Assembly (NCBI RefSeq): GCF_010211765.1
Contig: NZ_PDWO01000002.1
Coordinates: 62,001-126,000, forward strand
Reading direction: 5' to 3'
DNA length: 64,000 nucleotides
Source of the DNA: Pseudoxanthomonas kaohsiungensis
Lineage (GTDB): Bacteria; Pseudomonadota; Gammaproteobacteria; Xanthomonadales; Xanthomonadaceae
Shown: in pieces, positions 35,632 through 44,575 of the stretch
Numbering within the stretch: the first letter of the stretch is position 1
How the letters are laid out: every line of letters starts with the position of its first letter
Notes under the pieces: model-generated
Databases searched by the model: none
The model's input: only the letters and a program-made list of their open reading frames with translations
Told to the model about the DNA's origin: nothing
Position numbers and translations under genes: made by a program

Positions 35632-36735
35632 TCAGCCGCGGTGCGTGCGCGCCAGGTACTCCGCGCTCTGCATCTCGATCAGCCGCGAGGCGGTGCGTTC
35701 GAACGCACCGGCCAGGCGCTTGCCCTCGTACAGCGCCACCGGCGGCGCGGCGGCGGTGCAGACCAGGGTCACCTGGCGATCGTAGAACTCGTCGACCAGG
35801 TTGACGAAGCGGCGCGCGGCATCCTCGCTGTTCGCATCGAAGCGCGGGATGCCGCCGAGCAGCACGATCTGGAACTCGCGCGCGATCTCGATGTAGTCGT
35901 CGGTCGAGCGTGGTCCCTCGCACAGCTCGGCGAAGTCGAACCAGGCCGCGCCATGGCCGCGGCCGCGCACGCCGATGCGACGGCCCTCGATCCGGATGCT
36001 GCCGTCGCGCGCCGGCGCACCGGAGGCCAGCGCCTGCCAGCGCTCGGCCAGCCAGGCCTCGCTGCCGGCGTCCAGCGGCGTGCGGTACACCGGCGAGCGG
36101 GTCAGCGCGCGCAGGCGGTAGTCCTCGCGGCCATCCGCGGCCAGCTCCACGCAGTGTTCGCGCAGCTGGGCGATCGCCGGCAGGAAGCGCTCGCGCTGCA
36201 GGCCATCCTTGTACAGGTTCTGCGGCGCGGTATTGGAGGTGGTGACCAGGGTCACGCCCTCGGCGAACAGCCGTTCCAGCAGCCGGCCCAGCAGCATCGC
36301 GTCGCCGATATCGGTGACGAAGAACTCGTCCAGCACCAGCACGCGCAGCCGTTCGCGCCATTCGCGCGCGATCTTCGCCAGCGGATCGGACTGCCCGGCG
36401 TGTTCGCGCAACTGCTCGTGCACGCCGCGCATGAACCGGTGGAAATGCGTGCGCCGCTTCTGCTCCAGCGGCAGGCCTTCGTAGAAGAGGTCGACCAGGA
36501 AGGTCTTGCCGCGGCCGACGCCGCCCCACAGGTACAACCCCTTTACCGGCGCCGGGCGTCCGCCCAGCCCCAGCCGCGCCCGCCAGCCGGTCGGCGTGGC
36601 CGCCAGCAGCTCGCGCTGGACGCGGTCGAGTTCCCGCAACGCCGGGTGCTGCGCCGGATCGTCGCGCCAGCGCCCGGCGGCGGCGCCGTCGGCGTAGGCC
36701 TGCGAGGGCGTGCGGACCGCGTCGGCCTGGCTCAT
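35632..36735 (-). CDS. zapE: Cell-division ATPase ZapE (AFG1 family)
   Basis: A 367-aa P-loop ATPase of the AFG1/ZapE family: Walker A GGVGRGKT, FHRFMRGVHEQL, Walker B LVLDEFFVTDIGDAM, and TSNTAPQNLYKDGLQR. The C-terminal FAELCEGPRSTDDYIEIA and YDRQVTLVC regions are typical. In E. coli ZapE binds FtsZ and acts at constricting division sites under stress. The ATG at 36735 overlaps the upstream hydrolase stop by 4 bp (ATGA), indicating translational coupling. Confidence 0.93.
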   Translation of the reverse strand: MSQADAVRTPSQAYADGAAAGRWRDDPAQHPALRELDRVQRELLAATPTGWRARLGLGGRPAPVKGLYLWGGVGRGKTFLVDLFYEGLPLEQKRRTHFHRFMRGVHEQLREHAGQSDPLAKIAREWRERLRVLVLDEFFVTDIGDAMLLGRLLERLFAEGVTLVTTSNTAPQNLYKDGLQRERFLPAIAQLREHCVELAADGREDYRLRALTRSPVYRTPLDAGSEAWLAERWQALASGAPARDGSIRIEGRRIGVRGRGHGAAWFDFAELCEGPRSTDDYIEIAREFQIVLLGGIPRFDANSEDAARRFVNLVDEFYDRQVTLVCTAAAPPVALYEGKRLAGAFERTASRLIEMQSAEYLARTHRG

Positions 36736-37397
36736 GCCGGCGGCAGCCACGCCTTCACTTCGTGCTGGATCGCGCCACGCAGGTCGATCAGCTTGCGGTG
36801 GAAGAAGTGGCTGGTGTCGACCATGCGCACCAGCTGCGGCTTGCGCGGCAGCGAGTCGACCCAGTCGTAGACCGATTGCGCGTCGACGATCTCGTCGGCA
36901 TCACCCTGCACGACCAGCCACGGCACCTCGGGAATCTCGATGTCGTCGAACTCCCAGCCGCGGCCGGCGACCGGCGGGGCGATCGAGATCAGCGCATCCG
37001 GCCGCAGCGCGGCGGCGGCGGACAGGCTGACATAGGCGCCGAAGCTGAAACCCGCCAGCCACAGTGCGTGGCCCGGGTGCCCGGCCCGCGCCCACTCCAC
37101 CACCGCGCGCAGGTCCTCGCGCTCGCCCTTGCCATGGTCGAACGCGCCGGCCGAGCCGCCGGTACCGCGGAAGTTGAAGCGCACCGTGGTCGCGCCGAGT
37201 TCGCGCAGCGCGCGGGCGACCATGGTCACGACCTTGTTGTGCATGGTGCCGCCTTCGGTCGGCAGTGGATGGCAGACCACCGCCAGCAACGGGCGCGCGT
37301 CGGCGGGCTCCGGGAGGTCGATGGCGACCTCGAGCGCACCGGCGGGGCCGTCGAGCAGCAGGGTGGTGGATTCGGCGGGGAAAGCAGGCTGTGTCAT
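36732..37397 (-). CDS. Alpha/beta-hydrolase of the dienelactone hydrolase-like/YpfH-like type
   Basis: A 221-aa cytosolic hydrolase. CHPLPTEGGTMHNKVV, RFNFRGTGGS, and the nucleophile elbow GFSFGAYVS are followed by VQGDADEIVD (Asp) and TSHFFHRKL (His). This short family, common in proteobacteria, has no settled substrate. It is coupled by a 4-bp overlap to zapE. The start at ATG 37397 excludes an upstream extension that would run into a REP. Confidence 0.85.
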   Translation of the reverse strand: MTQPAFPAESTTLLLDGPAGALEVAIDLPEPADARPLLAVVCHPLPTEGGTMHNKVVTMVARALRELGATTVRFNFRGTGGSAGAFDHGKGEREDLRAVVEWARAGHPGHALWLAGFSFGAYVSLSAAAALRPDALISIAPPVAGRGWEFDDIEIPEVPWLVVQGDADEIVDAQSVYDWVDSLPRKPQLVRMVDTSHFFHRKLIDLRGAIQHEVKAWLPPA

Positions 37398-37406
37398 CGG
37401 CGCATT

Positions 37407-37499
37407 GTAGAGCGGGGCCTGCCCCGCTGCTTTGGCCCGGGCTTCGGGCCCCGGCACCGACTGCGATCACCGGGAGCAGCGGAGCGAGCCCCGCTCTAC
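37407..37499. repeat. Inverted pair of GTAG REPs between divergent genes
   Basis: Copies at 37407-37428 (plus) and 37478-37499 (minus; one base differs, AGCGGAGC), heads outward. This is the only pair between divergent genes, just 9 and 30 bp from the two start codons, so it overlaps the promoter or 5' leader region of both. Confidence 0.87.
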
Positions 37500-37529
37500 A
37501 ATCCGCGGCTTCCTCCTGCGCGGACTCCC

Positions 37530-38387
37530 ATGCATTTCATCCTGCTCAGCGTGGCCTGCAGCGTGCTCGTCTCGGTGCTTCTGAAGCTGGCACCGCGCCG
37601 CGGCTGGGACGTGGCGCAGATGGTGACCTGGAACTACCTGGCCGCCGCGCTGCTGTGCGCCTGGCTGCTGCAGCCGCCCCCGGCGGCGCTGCGCCAGCCC
37701 GGCGCGCCGTGGATCGAGCTGCTGGCCCTCGCGCTTGTGCTGCCCACGCTGTTCCTGGTGCTGGCCGCGTCGGTGCGGCAGGCCGGCATCGTCCGCACCG
37801 ACATCGCCCAGCGCCTGTCGCTGCTGCTCTCGCTGGCGGCGGCGTTCCTGTTCTTCGGCGAACAGGCCGGGCCGTTGAAGCTGGCCGGACTGGCGCTGGG
37901 ACTGCTCGCGGTGACCGGCATCCTCGCCCGCCCGGTGCGGGGCGAGGCCGGCCCGCGCGCCTGGGTCCTGCTGCTGGCGGTATGGGCCGGGTTCGCCGTG
38001 GTCGATGTCCTGCTCAAGCGCGTGGCGTTGTCCGGGACCCCGGCCACCGCGGCGCTGATGGTCGCCTTCGTCATGGCCTTCGCCGGGATGCTCGCCTGGC
38101 AGGGCTGGCGCCGGGTTCGCCATGGCGTGCGCCCCGGCCTGCGCCATGTCGCCGCCGGCCTGCTCCTGGGCCTGCTCAATTTCGGCAACATCCTCTTCTA
38201 CGTGCGCGCGCACCAGGCGCTGCCGGACAGCCCTGCGGTGGTGTTCGCGACGATGAACATCGGCGTGGTCGTGCTCGGCACCGCGGTGGGCGTGCTGGCA
38301 TTCGGCGAGCGGACCTCGGCACTGAACCGCGTGGCGATCGTCGCGGCGGTGGCGGCGATCGGGCTGATCGCGCTGGCGCAGGGGTAG
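37530..38387 (+). CDS. EamA/DMT-type transporter
   Basis: A 285-aa membrane protein with about ten hydrophobic segments. Two halves each carry an EamA-like end: FFGEQAGPLKLAGLALGLLAV and AFGERTSALNRVAIVAAVAAI. These drug/metabolite transporters export small metabolites; the substrate is not predictable. The ATG at 37530 directly heads the first helix. Confidence 0.85.
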   Translation: MHFILLSVACSVLVSVLLKLAPRRGWDVAQMVTWNYLAAALLCAWLLQPPPAALRQPGAPWIELLALALVLPTLFLVLAASVRQAGIVRTDIAQRLSLLLSLAAAFLFFGEQAGPLKLAGLALGLLAVTGILARPVRGEAGPRAWVLLLAVWAGFAVVDVLLKRVALSGTPATAALMVAFVMAFAGMLAWQGWRRVRHGVRPGLRHVAAGLLLGLLNFGNILFYVRAHQALPDSPAVVFATMNIGVVVLGTAVGVLAFGERTSALNRVAIVAAVAAIGLIALAQG

Positions 38388-38504
38388 CGTTGCGGGCACG
38401 ACGGGCACCGCAACGGCCGCGACGGGTCGGCCGCCCATGAACGGGCGCCTGCGGCAGGATCGGCCTGGCGGGTCGCGGCGCGCACCCGGCCCTAGAATGC
38501 ACGC

Positions 38505-39329
38505 ATGACTACCGCGCAAGACTCCAGCCTGGGCCGCGAGGTCGCCTATCCCAAGGGCTACGACCCCACCCTGCTGTTCCCGATCCCGCGTGCCGGCGCG
38601 CGTTCCGAGCTCGGCCTGGCCGCTGCCGCGCCGCTGCCGTTCACCGGCCACGACCGCTGGATGGCGTACGAACTGTCCTGGCTCGACGCGCGCGGCAAGC
38701 CGCAGGTGGCCACCGCCACCCTGCAGGTGCCCCACGATTCCCCCAGCCTGATCGAATCCAAGTCGCTCAAGCTCTATCTCAACTCGCTCAACGGCGAGCG
38801 TTTCGAAGATGCCAGGGCAGTGCTCGAGCGCATCGCCGGCGACCTGTCGCGCAGCGCCGGGGCGCCGGTGGCGGTCGCCATCGGCCTGCCGCCGATGGCG
38901 GAGGACGCGGCCGGCGACGGCGAATCGATCGACGCCGTCGAAGCGGATTTCGACGACTACGGTCCGCCGAATGCGGCGTACCTGGACGCCGACGACGCGG
39001 CGCATACCGAAGAACACCTGGCCTCGGCCCTGCTCAAGTCCAACTGCCCGGTCACCGGCCAACCCGACTGGGCCAGCCTGCACCTGCGCTACCGGGGGCC
39101 GCGCATCGACCGTGCCGGACTGCTGCGCTACATCGTCAGCTTCCGCGAGCATGCGGGCTTCCACGAGCAGTGCGTCGAGCAGATCTTCCTCGACGTGCTG
39201 CATCGCTGCCGCCCGGCCAGCCTGTCGGTGGAGGCGCGGTATACCCGCCGCGGCGGGCTGGACATCAATCCCTGGCGCGCGACCGCGGACATGCCGCCGC
39301 CGCCGCCGTTGCGTGACCTGCGTCAGTGA
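38505..39329 (+). CDS. queF: NADPH-dependent 7-cyano-7-deazaguanine reductase
   Basis: A 274-aa enzyme of the long, two-domain QueF class. The [15 protein letters not shown] and [17 protein letters not shown] segments are diagnostic; [11 protein letters not shown] holds the catalytic Cys. It reduces preQ0 to preQ1 in queuosine tRNA modification. No other queuosine gene is near. Monocistronic by spacing. Confidence 0.95.
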   Translation: MTTAQDSSLGREVAYPKGYDPTLLFPIPRAGARSELGLAAAAPLPFTGHDRWMAYELSWLDARGKPQVATATLQVPHDSPSLIESKSLKLYLNSLNGERFEDARAVLERIAGDLSRSAGAPVAVAIGLPPMAEDAAGDGESIDAVEADFDDYGPPNAAYLDADDAAHTEEHLASALLKSNCPVTGQPDWASLHLRYRGPRIDRAGLLRYIVSFREHAGFHEQCVEQIFLDVLHRCRPASLSVEARYTRRGGLDINPWRATADMPPPPPLRDLRQ

Positions 39330-39434
39330 ACCGGCACGCGGGGCGGCCGGTCCAATAAAGGCTTCACGAGCTTCAGATGCTTTGTTAACAGGCGCTGTGA
39401 GACGGTGGCCGCGCCTCCAGAGCAGGTCACGCGC

Positions 39435-39734
39435 ATGGGTACCGGAAACAAGCCGGACTTCTCCAACGTGCAGGGCGGAGTCCGCAGCACCGAGGCCGAG
39501 CGCCCGGATTTCAGCAACGTGCAGGGCGGCGTCCGCTCCACCGAGGAGATGGTCGATCCCCCGGTGCAGACCTACACCGTGGAAAAGGGCGACACGCTGT
39601 CGGCGATCGCCAAGCAGTTCTACGGCAAGGCCAGCGCCTGGCCCCGGATCTTCGAGGCCAACCGCGACCAGCTCGACGACCCGGACCGGATCAAGCCGGG
39701 CCAGGTGCTGAAGATCCCCGCCGACCCGGCCTGA
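39435..39734 (+). CDS. LysM-domain protein with a duplicated N-terminal peptide
   Basis: A 99-aa protein. Residues 7-20 and 24-37 are the same 14-residue peptide, [14 protein letters not shown], followed by a LysM domain ([18 protein letters not shown] to [10 protein letters not shown], residues 47-96) of the YgaU/Kbp type. It has no signal peptide. LysM binds peptidoglycan, or in YgaU potassium. The start could also be GTG 39405. The next gene is a lipoprotein 35 bp downstream, probably in the same unit. Confidence 0.82.
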   Translation: MGTGNKPDFSNVQGGVRSTEAERPDFSNVQGGVRSTEEMVDPPVQTYTVEKGDTLSAIAKQFYGKASAWPRIFEANRDQLDDPDRIKPGQVLKIPADPA

Positions 39735-39769
39735 GCGCCCCGCTCCCCATCCTCCAGAAGGATCCCCTC

Positions 39770-40258
39770 ATGAGCCGTACCCGCCTGCTGTATCCGCTGT
39801 CGGCCGCACTGGCTGCCGCGCTCGTGCTGTCCGCCTGCAAGAAGCCCGAGCCCACGCCGCCGCCGGCACCGCCTGCGACCAGCGAACCCACGCCGATGAC
39901 GCCCCCCGCCGCCGCCGCGACCGCCGCGGTGACCTCGCTCGAGCTTGGCAACGCGGTCGGCGCCGACAACCGCGTCGCCGCGCCGGCGACCACGTTCGCG
40001 CCGAAGGACACGATCTTCGCCTCGGTCGCCACCCGCACCAGCGACGCGATGGCTACCGTGCCCGGCAAGCTCGCGGCCAAGTGGACCTTCCAGGACGGCC
40101 AGACCGTTCACGAGGAAGCCCGCGACCTGAGCCTCACCGGCGACGGCACCACCGCCTTCCAGATCAGCAAGCCGGACGGGTTCCCCGTCGGCCGCTACAA
40201 GGTCGAAATCTCCCTCGACGGCTCGGTCGTCCAGTCGAAGGAGTTCGAGGTGAAGTAG
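39770..40258 (+). CDS. Lipoprotein, unknown function
   Basis: A 162-aa protein with a signal sequence and lipobox (LVLSAC, Cys24), a Pro-rich linker (KKPEPTPPPAPPATSEPTP), and a beta-rich domain (AKWTFQDGQTVHEEARDL, FPVGRYKVEISLDG). The last part looks like an immunoglobulin-like sandwich. It follows the LysM gene; both end at a strong terminator. Function unknown, perhaps envelope-related. Confidence 0.78.
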   Translation: MSRTRLLYPLSAALAAALVLSACKKPEPTPPPAPPATSEPTPMTPPAAAATAAVTSLELGNAVGADNRVAAPATTFAPKDTIFASVATRTSDAMATVPGKLAAKWTFQDGQTVHEEARDLSLTGDGTTAFQISKPDGFPVGRYKVEISLDGSVVQSKEFEVK

Positions 40259-40301
40259 GGAAGCTCTCTCTCTGTCTCTCTCCCAGCAGGGTGAGCTAGT
40301 T

Positions 40302-40331
40302 GGGCGCGGTGCGAACCGCGCCCGTTTTTTT
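40302..40331 (+). terminator. Intrinsic terminator after the LysM/lipoprotein genes
   Basis: GGGCGCGGT (40302-40310) pairs with ACCGCGCCC (40315-40323) around a GCGA tetraloop, followed by G and seven Ts. A textbook rho-independent terminator. Confidence 0.92.
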
Positions 40332-40390
40332 GCCGCGCGCTTGATTCGGGCTCCAGGCGCCGCCATGGTCATCCCGACCCTGGAGGAAAC

Positions 40391-41170
40391 ATGAGCCCCG
40401 ACGAACCGGCTTCCACCACCGCCGAGCGCGACCGCCGCCGGCTGCTGCTCGCCTTCAACCTGAGCCTGGCCTTCGTCGCTTTGCTGGTCGTGGTGTTCGC
40501 ACTGCAGCCGCGCTTGCCGGTACCCGCGATGGCGGTGTCGCCGCGTGACTGGACCGCGCTGCTGGGACTGCTGACCGCGCCGCTGGTGCACGGCTCGGTC
40601 GCGCACCTGGCCGCCAACGCGACCGCCTTGCTGATCCTCGGCACCCTCGCTGGCAGCGTGTATCCACGCGCCACCCTGCGCGCGATCCCGCTGCTGTGGA
40701 TCTGTTCCGGCCTGGGCGCCTGGCTGCTGGGCGAGGAAGGCACCCGCCACCTCGGCGCCAGCGGCGTGACCCATGGGTTGATGTTCCTGGTAACCACCCT
40801 GGGCCTGCTGCGCCGCGACCGCCCGTCCATCGCCGCCGGCATGATCGCGATGCTGTTCTACGGCGGCTCGGTGCTGACCGTGCTGCCGCACGGCGACGGC
40901 ATTTCATGGCAGTCGCACCTGGGCGGGGCGGTCGGTGGCATCCTCGCCGGCATCCTGTTCCGGCGACTGGACCCGGAGCCGCCACGCAAGCGCTACAGCT
41001 GGGAAATCGAAGAGGAAAAGGCGCAGCGCAGCGCCGGCGAACGCGACAGCCTCGAACCTCCCTCGCCGGACGAAGTCCCGGTGCTGTGGCACCGCGACGG
41101 CGGCGACGAAGACCCGCGCGGCAAGGTCGTCGCCTTCCCGCCGCGACGGCCGCAGGCACCGCGGGACTGA
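40391..41170 (+). CDS. Rhomboid-family intramembrane serine protease
   Basis: A 259-aa protein with about six membrane helices and a long hydrophilic C-terminal tail. HGSVAHLAAN (H67 to N75) is the rhomboid H-x3-H-x3-N-like motif; S124 in LGASGVTHG and H176 in QSHLGGAVGG form the catalytic dyad. It cleaves substrates within or near the membrane. The tail (about 190-259) is charged and Pro-rich. Monocistronic. Confidence 0.9.
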   Translation: MSPDEPASTTAERDRRRLLLAFNLSLAFVALLVVVFALQPRLPVPAMAVSPRDWTALLGLLTAPLVHGSVAHLAANATALLILGTLAGSVYPRATLRAIPLLWICSGLGAWLLGEEGTRHLGASGVTHGLMFLVTTLGLLRRDRPSIAAGMIAMLFYGGSVLTVLPHGDGISWQSHLGGAVGGILAGILFRRLDPEPPRKRYSWEIEEEKAQRSAGERDSLEPPSPDEVPVLWHRDGGDEDPRGKVVAFPPRRPQAPRD

Positions 41171-41361
41171 AGCGCGGCCAGCGACGCGACAGGCCATGGC
41201 GCGTCGCGTGGCCTGGAGCGGACCGGCGCGACCGGAGGCTGTCGCACGATGCGACTCGAAGGACACGCGCATGACATTCCTGGCGCCAGCACGGTGGTGC
41301 AGGCCTTCGCAGGCAACTGCGCGCTTATAGTGGCCGGCCCTTTGCATCGCCGGGCCACTGC

Positions 41362-42537
41362 ATGATCCGCACACGCTTCAGGTTCGCCGCACGCCTGCTT
41401 TGCGCCGCGCTCGCCATCGCTGCGCTGCTCCCGTTCGCCAGCCCGGCCGCGCCGGTGCCCGTCGGCCACGCGCGGCTGGGGGTGATCGGCTATGTGATGG
41501 ACGGCCCCGCGCTGCCGCCGATCAGCGCCGGCAAGCTCGACGCGATCAACTTCGCTTTCGCCCTGGTGAACCCCACCGGCGAGGTCTACCTGCCCGGCAC
41601 CACCGCCGCGGCGTCGCTGGCCGGCCTGACCGCGCTGCGCCAGGAAAATCCCGACCTCAAGGTGCTGGTCTCGATCGGCGGCTGGGGCGCGGACCATTTC
41701 TCCGAAGCGGCGTTGACCGAACAATCGCGCGCGCGCTTCACCGACAGCGCCGTGCGGCTGATGCGCGAGCACCGGCTCGACGGGATCGACATCGACTGGG
41801 AGTACCCGACCCTGCCCGGACCGGGCATCAGCCACCGCCCCGAAGACCGCGGGAACTTCAGCCTGATGCTGGAGGACGTCCGGTCAAAGCTCGATGAGCT
41901 GGGCCGCACCGACGGCCGCCACTACCTGCTGACCATCGCCGCGGCCGATGGCGAGGCCGCGCGCGGGCTGGAGCTGGCGCGGATCGTCCAGGTGCTCGAC
42001 TGGATCAACCTGATGACCTACGACTTCTACGGCAGCCTGGCCGACACCACCGGCCACCACACCGGCCTGGGGCGCTCGGCGCTGGCGCCGCCCGGCAGCC
42101 GCACCACCGTGCAGGCGGTCGACGAGTTCCTGGCCGCCGGCGTACCGGCGGCCAAGCTCAATGTCGGCGTGGCGTTCTACGGGCGCGAGTTCGCGCAGGT
42201 CGAACCTGCCAATCGGGGCCTGTACCAGCGCTACGGCCGCTTCGTCGATTCGCTGGCGTGGTGCGAGCTGCGCGGCATGTCCGGACGCGACGGCTACGTG
42301 CGTTACTGGGACGGGCAGGCGCAGGCGCCGTACCTGTGGAACGCCGCCACGCGCCACTTCATCAGCTACGACGATCCGCAATCGCTGGCGGCCAAGGCCG
42401 CTTTCGTACGCGAGCGCGGCCTGGGCGGCATGATGTACTGGGAACACCGGCACGACATCGACGACGAGCTGCTCGATGCGCTGCGCGATGGACTGGATGC
42501 GCCGGCCGCGACCGCGCGCGCGGAGACGACACGATGA
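41362..42537 (+). CDS. Glycoside hydrolase family 18 chitinase-like protein
   Basis: A 391-aa exported enzyme (signal peptide about residues 1-30). The family motif DGIDIDWEYP is intact, with D140, D143, D145 and the catalytic acid E147; SIGGWG and the C-terminal GGMMYWEHRHD complete the barrel. It has no chitin-binding domain. It may cut chitin or related N-acetylglucosamine polymers. Its stop overlaps the start of the phosphatase gene by 4 bp (ATGA). Confidence 0.92.
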   Translation: MIRTRFRFAARLLCAALAIAALLPFASPAAPVPVGHARLGVIGYVMDGPALPPISAGKLDAINFAFALVNPTGEVYLPGTTAAASLAGLTALRQENPDLKVLVSIGGWGADHFSEAALTEQSRARFTDSAVRLMREHRLDGIDIDWEYPTLPGPGISHRPEDRGNFSLMLEDVRSKLDELGRTDGRHYLLTIAAADGEAARGLELARIVQVLDWINLMTYDFYGSLADTTGHHTGLGRSALAPPGSRTTVQAVDEFLAAGVPAAKLNVGVAFYGREFAQVEPANRGLYQRYGRFVDSLAWCELRGMSGRDGYVRYWDGQAQAPYLWNAATRHFISYDDPQSLAAKAAFVRERGLGGMMYWEHRHDIDDELLDALRDGLDAPAATARAETTR

Positions 42538-43418
42538 CGATACTGCGTTCATTCCCCAACCCGCTCCGCCTGCTGGCGCTGGCTTGCTCCGCGACGATGC
42601 TGGCCGCGTGCGCGGCCACGCCGGTCGCGGACACGCCACGCGGCAGCTCGCCGGCCGCTTCCACCACCGCGCCGGTGCCCGAGTTGCGCCCGGGAATCCT
42701 GGCCGGCTACCTGGCCGCGGACGCCATTCCGGACAGTCTGGCGCTGGCGCCGCCGCCGCCGGCAGCCGGCAGTGCCGCGCTCGCCCAGGACCATGCGGTG
42801 ATGCGTGCGGCGCTGGCCCTGCGCGGGACGCCACGTTTCGAGCAGGCCGCGCGCGACGCCGACCTCGACTTCCCGTTCGCCGCCGGCACTTTCGCCTGCA
42901 CGCTGGGCGTACGCATCGATGCCGAACGCACCCCGGCGACCTACCGCCTGCTGCGCCGCAGCCTGGTCGATGCGGCGATGGCCACCCGTGCAGCCAAGGA
43001 GCGCTACCAGCGCGCGCGCCCGTTCGTCGAGAACGGCGCACCGACCTGCACGCCGGACGACGAAGCGGCGCTGCGCGGCAATGGTTCCTACCCCTCCGGC
43101 CACGTGGCGATCGGCTGGATGTGGGCGCTGGTGCTGACCCAGGCGGTGCCCGCGCACACCGAAGCGCTGCTGGCGCGCGGACGTTCGTTCGGCGAAAGCC
43201 GGGCGGTGTGCAACGTGCACTGGCAGAGCGATATCCTCGCGGGACGCTTCATGGCCGCGGGCACGTTCGCGCGGCTGCAGTCCGATGCCGCGTTCCGTGC
43301 CGATGTCGCCGCCGCGTCCGTCGAACTGGCCGCGGCGCGCACGCAGGGGCAGGCGCCGGACCGCGACTGCGCGGCCGAAGCCGCGGCCCTGGCGATTCCG
43401 CTGCCCGGCGTGCTCTGA
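42534..43418 (+). CDS. PAP2-type acid phosphatase lipoprotein (class A-like)
   Basis: A 294-aa protein with a lipobox (LAAC). The three phosphatase motifs are present: K-x6-RP in KERYQRARPF, GSYPSGH, and SRAVCNVHWQSD (SR-x5-H-x3-D). It resembles bacterial class A acid phosphatases (PhoN/PhoC-like), acting in the periplasm on phosphomonoesters. It is coupled to the GH18 gene by an ATGA overlap, which suggests a shared purpose in nutrient capture. Confidence 0.9.
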   Translation: MTILRSFPNPLRLLALACSATMLAACAATPVADTPRGSSPAASTTAPVPELRPGILAGYLAADAIPDSLALAPPPPAAGSAALAQDHAVMRAALALRGTPRFEQAARDADLDFPFAAGTFACTLGVRIDAERTPATYRLLRRSLVDAAMATRAAKERYQRARPFVENGAPTCTPDDEAALRGNGSYPSGHVAIGWMWALVLTQAVPAHTEALLARGRSFGESRAVCNVHWQSDILAGRFMAAGTFARLQSDAAFRADVAAASVELAAARTQGQAPDRDCAAEAAALAIPLPGVL

Positions 43419-43516
43419 GCCCATCACGCACCGAGGTGCGGCCACCGGCGGAGCCATAGCTAACCGGAGGCCCGGGCTCGGCGCTCTCGCGGTTTCCCGG
43501 CCCGCGGCCGCGCAGC

Positions 43517-43843
43517 TCAGCCCTTCGGATCCTCGATCTCGATCGTCGCGTAGCGCTCGCGAGCGCCGCGGGCGATCCGGCAGGTCACCGCGACGTCCCG
43601 GCCTTCCACGCGCAGCCGCCCTTCCACCGACAAGGCGTTGCCGCGGTCGCTGTAGGACGCGCTCCACTGGTAGGTGCGCTCGCCGCGCGCGACGAAGCGC
43701 GCCTCGGCTTCCTGGCGGCACCAGGGCACCAGTTCGCTGGCCTGGCGGATCTCGCGTTCATGCGGGTCGTATCCGGCCGGATCGCTGGCCAGCGCCGGCA
43801 GCGTGGCCAGCCCCAGCAGACCCATTCCGATCGCATTGCGCAT
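43517..43843 (-). CDS. Small secreted protein, unknown
   Basis: A 108-aa protein with a signal peptide (MRNAIGMGLLGLATLPALAS). The mature part has two Cys (CRQEAEARF and VTCRIARG) and a beta-strand-like pattern ending YATIEIEDPKG. No family recognised. It follows the cupin gene on the same strand after 48 bp. Confidence 0.65.
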   Translation of the reverse strand: MRNAIGMGLLGLATLPALASDPAGYDPHEREIRQASELVPWCRQEAEARFVARGERTYQWSASYSDRGNALSVEGRLRVEGRDVAVTCRIARGARERYATIEIEDPKG

Positions 43844-43891
43844 GGCCGGCTCCGGTGACGATGTCCGCCGATCTTACGTCCCCCCGGTGCG

Positions 43892-44473
43892 CTAGGGCGT
43901 CGACATGCCCGGTGGCGGCTCCGCCGGCTGCAGCCACCGGCCATGGCGCATGGCCAGCCCGGTCATCCGCTCCTGGAAGTCCGGATCGCCGCGCTTCACG
44001 GTCTTGTACAACTCGGCCCGATCGACGAAGAACTGCTCGAATCCCCCGGGTGTGATCGTGAGCAGCAGCTTCACCGGCTGCTGGGTGCGGTTGCCCTGCG
44101 CATGCGCCGCGCCGGCCGGAATGGTGATGTAGGAACCCGCGGGATAGTCCCGCACGCCTTCCGCGCCGCTCACCGTAAGCGTGCCCTCGGCGACGTAGTA
44201 GCGCTCCTCCATCGTGTCGTGCCGGTGCCAGGGAGTCTGGTAGCCGGGGCCTTCGGTCAGTTCGATCACCGAGTACCGGCCGCCGGTCGCCTCGCCCGGC
44301 ACCAGCAACCGGTACGACGAGCCGGCATCGTAGGGCACCGCCGCGACTTCGCTGGCCGCCCGGGCCACGACCTTGGCCGCCGTTGCCGGTGGCAGCGCCT
44401 GCGCCGGCAATGCCGTCGCCGTGAGGCCCGTTGCGACCGCTGCCCACACAAGCGCCGTCCGCGTGATTGTCAT
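43892..44473 (-). CDS. Exported cupin-domain protein
   Basis: A 193-aa protein with a signal peptide (ending LPAQA). The cupin motif 1 is PWHRHDTMEERYYVAEGTL (His, His, Glu) and motif 2 is YPAGSYITIPAGAAHAQGN. A single-cupin metal site is likely. About 50 C-terminal residues follow (FFVDRAELYKTVKRGDPDF). Substrate unknown. It precedes the small secreted protein gene. Confidence 0.8.
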   Translation of the reverse strand: MTITRTALVWAAVATGLTATALPAQALPPATAAKVVARAASEVAAVPYDAGSSYRLLVPGEATGGRYSVIELTEGPGYQTPWHRHDTMEERYYVAEGTLTVSGAEGVRDYPAGSYITIPAGAAHAQGNRTQQPVKLLLTITPGGFEQFFVDRAELYKTVKRGDPDFQERMTGLAMRHGRWLQPAEPPPGMSTP

Positions 44474-44575
44474 CAGGTGCTCCCGTGGTTGATCAGTGGT
44501 GACAACGCAGGGACTTCCGCTGGCGGGCCAGGCGGCACTGCTGGCGGGAGGCAGCCGGCGAACCGCCGCTTCCGC

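Noticed and set aside
4744-37499. Repeated palindromes considered as a CRISPR array
   Set aside because: Copies are scattered, occur in opposite orientations with irregular spacers, and no cas gene is present. They are REPs.
40262-40284. CT-rich simple repeat after the lipoprotein gene
   Set aside because: It is short and irregular and lies in the 3' untranslated part before a terminator. Phase variation is unlikely because it lies outside any frame.
41329-41359. AGTGGCC/GGCCACT hairpin just before the GH18 start
   Set aside because: Only 7 bp with a 17-nt loop in GC-rich DNA; no supporting sign of regulation.
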